From positions 186,001-250,000 of the forward strand of contig NZ_VNHU01000003.1 in assembly GCF_008124785.1 (NCBI RefSeq): a stretch of 64,000 nucleotides of DNA, written 5' to 3'. A program made the translations under genes and the position numbers. Each line of letters opens with the position of its first letter. The stretch's first letter is position 1. The notes below the pieces were generated by a model that did no database searches, had not been told where the DNA came from, and saw only the letters and a program-made list of their open reading frames with translations. This document shows, one piece after another, positions 62,266 to 64,000 of the stretch. This DNA is from Aquimarina intermedia. GTDB taxonomy: Bacteria > Bacteroidota > Bacteroidia > Flavobacteriales > Flavobacteriaceae.

Positions 62266-63417
62266 ATGAAAAAAATTATAAGAGTTACTACCGTCCCTAT
62301 TTCTTTAGGAGGCTTACTGAAGGGACAACTTAATTTTATGACCAACCATATGAAAGTGATTGGGATTTCGAGTAATGGAGATGGTAAATTAGCAGAAGTT
62401 TCACAAGAAGAAGGGATAGAAGTTATTCCTGTAGAAATGACCAGAAAGATAACACCTATTAAAGATTTAAAAGCGGTGTATCATTTGTATAAAATTTTTA
62501 AAGAGGAAAAACCTGATATAGTCCATAGTCATACGCCAAAAGCGGGTACATTATCGATGCTTGCAGCAAAATTAGCGGGCGTGCCTAATCGATTACATAC
62601 AATAGCAGGAATGCCTTTATTGGAAGCTACAGGTGTAAAAAGAAGTGTTTTGGATTTTGTAGAACGCATAACCTATGCATGTGCGACAAAGATATATCCT
62701 AATTCATTCGGGTTGTATGATATCATTGTTGATAACAATTATACGACACGAGATAAATTGAAAGTAATTGGTAATGGAAGCTCAAATGGTATAGATACTT
62801 CACATTTTGACCCGGCATTATTTTCTTTACAAGATAAAGAGGAGTTAAAAAAATCTTTAGGAATTGATGAAACGGATTTCATATACATTTTTGTAGGCCG
62901 ATGGGTAAGAGATAAAGGTATTAATGAGTTAATCACGGCTTTTAAAAGAATCAATAATGAAAATTCTGACACAAAACTTCTACTCTTAGGTAGATATGAA
63001 AAAGAACTTGATCCTGTATTGCCCGAAACCGAAAAAGAAATCGAAACCAATCCAAATATTATTAATGTCGGATGGCAAAATGACGTACGACCGTATTTCT
63101 CTATAGCAGACGTTTTAACTTTCCCCAGTTATCGAGAAGGCTTCCCTAATGTAGTAATGCAGGCAAGTGCGATGGGAATGTCAAGTATTGTAACAAATAT
63201 AAATGGCTGTAACGAAATTATATCTGATAGAGAAAATGGACTGATAATTCCTGTCAAAGACGCCGATAGTCTATATAATGCGATGCGGGAATTGGCTCAG
63301 AATCAAAATTTAGCACAGCAACTTGCGATTGGAGCAAGACCCAGAATAATGGAACTGTACGAACGCAAAGCTGTGTGGAAATCTTTATTGAATGAGTATA
63401 AAACATTGTTAACATAA
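62266..63417 (+). CDS. Family 4 glycosyltransferase
   Basis: 383 residues from the ATG at 62266; the TTG 48 nt upstream in frame is less likely. GT-B: R-V-T-T-V-P-I-S-L-G-G-L-L-K-G near 6-20, V-H-S-H-T-P-K-A-G near 85-93 and G-R-W-V-R-D-K-G near 210-217. The E-x7-E element reads E-G-F-P-N-V-V-M-Q, so the second Glu is Gln. Resembles transferases that build lipid-linked surface sugars. It faces the three beta-helix genes and begins the right-hand part of the locus. Confidence 0.88.
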   Translation: MKKIIRVTTVPISLGGLLKGQLNFMTNHMKVIGISSNGDGKLAEVSQEEGIEVIPVEMTRKITPIKDLKAVYHLYKIFKEEKPDIVHSHTPKAGTLSMLAAKLAGVPNRLHTIAGMPLLEATGVKRSVLDFVERITYACATKIYPNSFGLYDIIVDNNYTTRDKLKVIGNGSSNGIDTSHFDPALFSLQDKEELKKSLGIDETDFIYIFVGRWVRDKGINELITAFKRINNENSDTKLLLLGRYEKELDPVLPETEKEIETNPNIINVGWQNDVRPYFSIADVLTFPSYREGFPNVVMQASAMGMSSIVTNINGCNEIISDRENGLIIPVKDADSLYNAMRELAQNQNLAQQLAIGARPRIMELYERKAVWKSLLNEYKTLLT

Positions 63418-63443
63418 CATTTTAATACGTGATGATTTGAATA

Positions 63444-64000
63444 ATGATTCTCAAAAAATTTAATCAATATTATAAACGATTCGATGTAGTTCTGCGGGAC
63501 ACAGACAAGAAACCCTTTATTCAATTAGTTTTTGAAGCAATTCATTTTGGAATCAAGAAAAGAGAATTTCCCTTTTTTTATTTTGGAAAATATCTGTACC
63601 GCCGGGGGGTTAACAATTACAATAAATTCCTTTCCAGTAAAGAAGTTGATTCAATCACTTTATCAAAAGTGCTTCACAATCCTGTATATAAACCGTTATT
63701 GAGAAACAAACTTATATTTTATAACTATTTAAAACACTTTAATACTTCAATCGTAAAGATTATAGGTTACAATTTCAAAAGAAAATTCTATGCTTTCAGT
63801 AATAACTCAGCTCAAGTAGATCTAATACGGATAGATGTTAATTTTTTTTTGAACACACTGCTGTCAAGATCTAAAAAGCATTCTGTTTTCATGAAACCAA
63901 TTGATGATATGGGAGGAAGTCACTGTTATATCCTTGATCAGAATTTTATTGAGAGCAATCTCTGTTTTTTAACGAACATATTACTTGAGGGGTGTTTTAT
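63444..64000 (+). CDS. Sugar-transfer-associated ATP-grasp-like protein (3' end outside window)
   Basis: Open frame from the ATG at 63444 to the window edge, 185 codons seen. The N-terminal half is Phe/Tyr/Lys-rich with no known motif; then F-M-K-P-I-D-D-M-G-G-S-H-C near residue 150 looks like the ATP-binding K-P-x-x-x-x-G-G loop of the ATP-grasp proteins found in polysaccharide loci (ATPgrasp_ST family). Such enzymes couple ATP to acyl-phosphate chemistry, possibly attaching an amino acid or other carboxylate. 26 nt after the GT gene, same strand. Family call is tentative because the catalytic half is missing. Confidence 0.6.
   Translation, partial: MILKKFNQYYKRFDVVLRDTDKKPFIQLVFEAIHFGIKKREFPFFYFGKYLYRRGVNNYNKFLSSKEVDSITLSKVLHNPVYKPLLRNKLIFYNYLKHFNTSIVKIIGYNFKRKFYAFSNNSAQVDLIRIDVNFFLNTLLSRSKKHSVFMKPIDDMGGSHCYILDQNFIESNLCFLTNILLEGCF

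Noticed and set aside
1-64000. CRISPR array or insertion sequence
   Set aside because: No regularly spaced direct repeats, cas-like genes, transposase or terminal inverted repeats with target duplications were found on reading through the window.

Overview
The window reads as chromosome of a member of the Bacteroidota, most likely a marine Flavobacteriaceae; the genus cannot be fixed from what is visible. Reasons: strong A+T bias, TAA-rich stops, near absence of Shine-Dalgarno sequences, promoters of the Bacteroidota type (TTG, about 19 nt, TAnnTTTG), a fused alpha/beta E1 2-oxoacid dehydrogenase, and families typical of the phylum (DUF4290, DUF2911, DUF2807, DUF1835, SusD-free lipoproteins with acidic residues after the lipid cysteine). 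No transposase, insertion sequence, integrase, CRISPR array or rRNA was seen.

Layout. 1-0.7 kb: 3' end of a beta-helix surface protein. 0.8-13 kb: housekeeping genes (DUF2807, DinB-like, tRNA-Met, aminotransferase IV, YqgE/AlgH, HU, fmt-recQ-ATPase operon, DUF493, DUF4290-murA, an NAD(P)-binding reductase, MarC). 13.2-20.1 kb: complete histidine utilisation operon hutH-hutI-hutU-hutG with a divergent LysR regulator. 20.6-23.2 kb: SRPBCC-SDR-photolyase operon behind a perfect inverted repeat. 23.5-29.7 kb: a DUF2911 protein, then an operon of a PIG-L deacetylase, a 34-residue membrane protein, a sodium:solute symporter and a Gfo/Idh/MocA dehydrogenase. 29.8-42 kb: mutS2, ung, two tiny membrane proteins, an orphan NMT1-like binding protein, ppk1, a nucleoside phosphorylase/DUF1835/SUI1/oxygenase operon, and the fused E1 gene.

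42.3-64 kb is a Wzx/Wzy-type surface polysaccharide locus running off the right edge. TviC- and TviB-like enzymes should supply a HexNAc uronic acid, a flippase and an EpsG-type polymerase export and polymerise the repeat unit, several GT4/GT2 glycosyltransferases assemble it, and an acetyltransferase and a polysaccharide pyruvyl transferase decorate it. An OafA-type acyltransferase at the end of the run is a double-lesion pseudogene. Inserted in the locus, on the opposite strand, are three tandem paralogous beta-helix lipoproteins of about 655-676 residues, each with its own leader and 3' hairpin. The partial gene at the left edge looks like a more distant relative. This acidic polymer locus plus tandem surface beta-helix lipoproteins is the most likely place for an undescribed system, for example enzymes or anchors that trim, modify or hold the cell's own polysaccharide.
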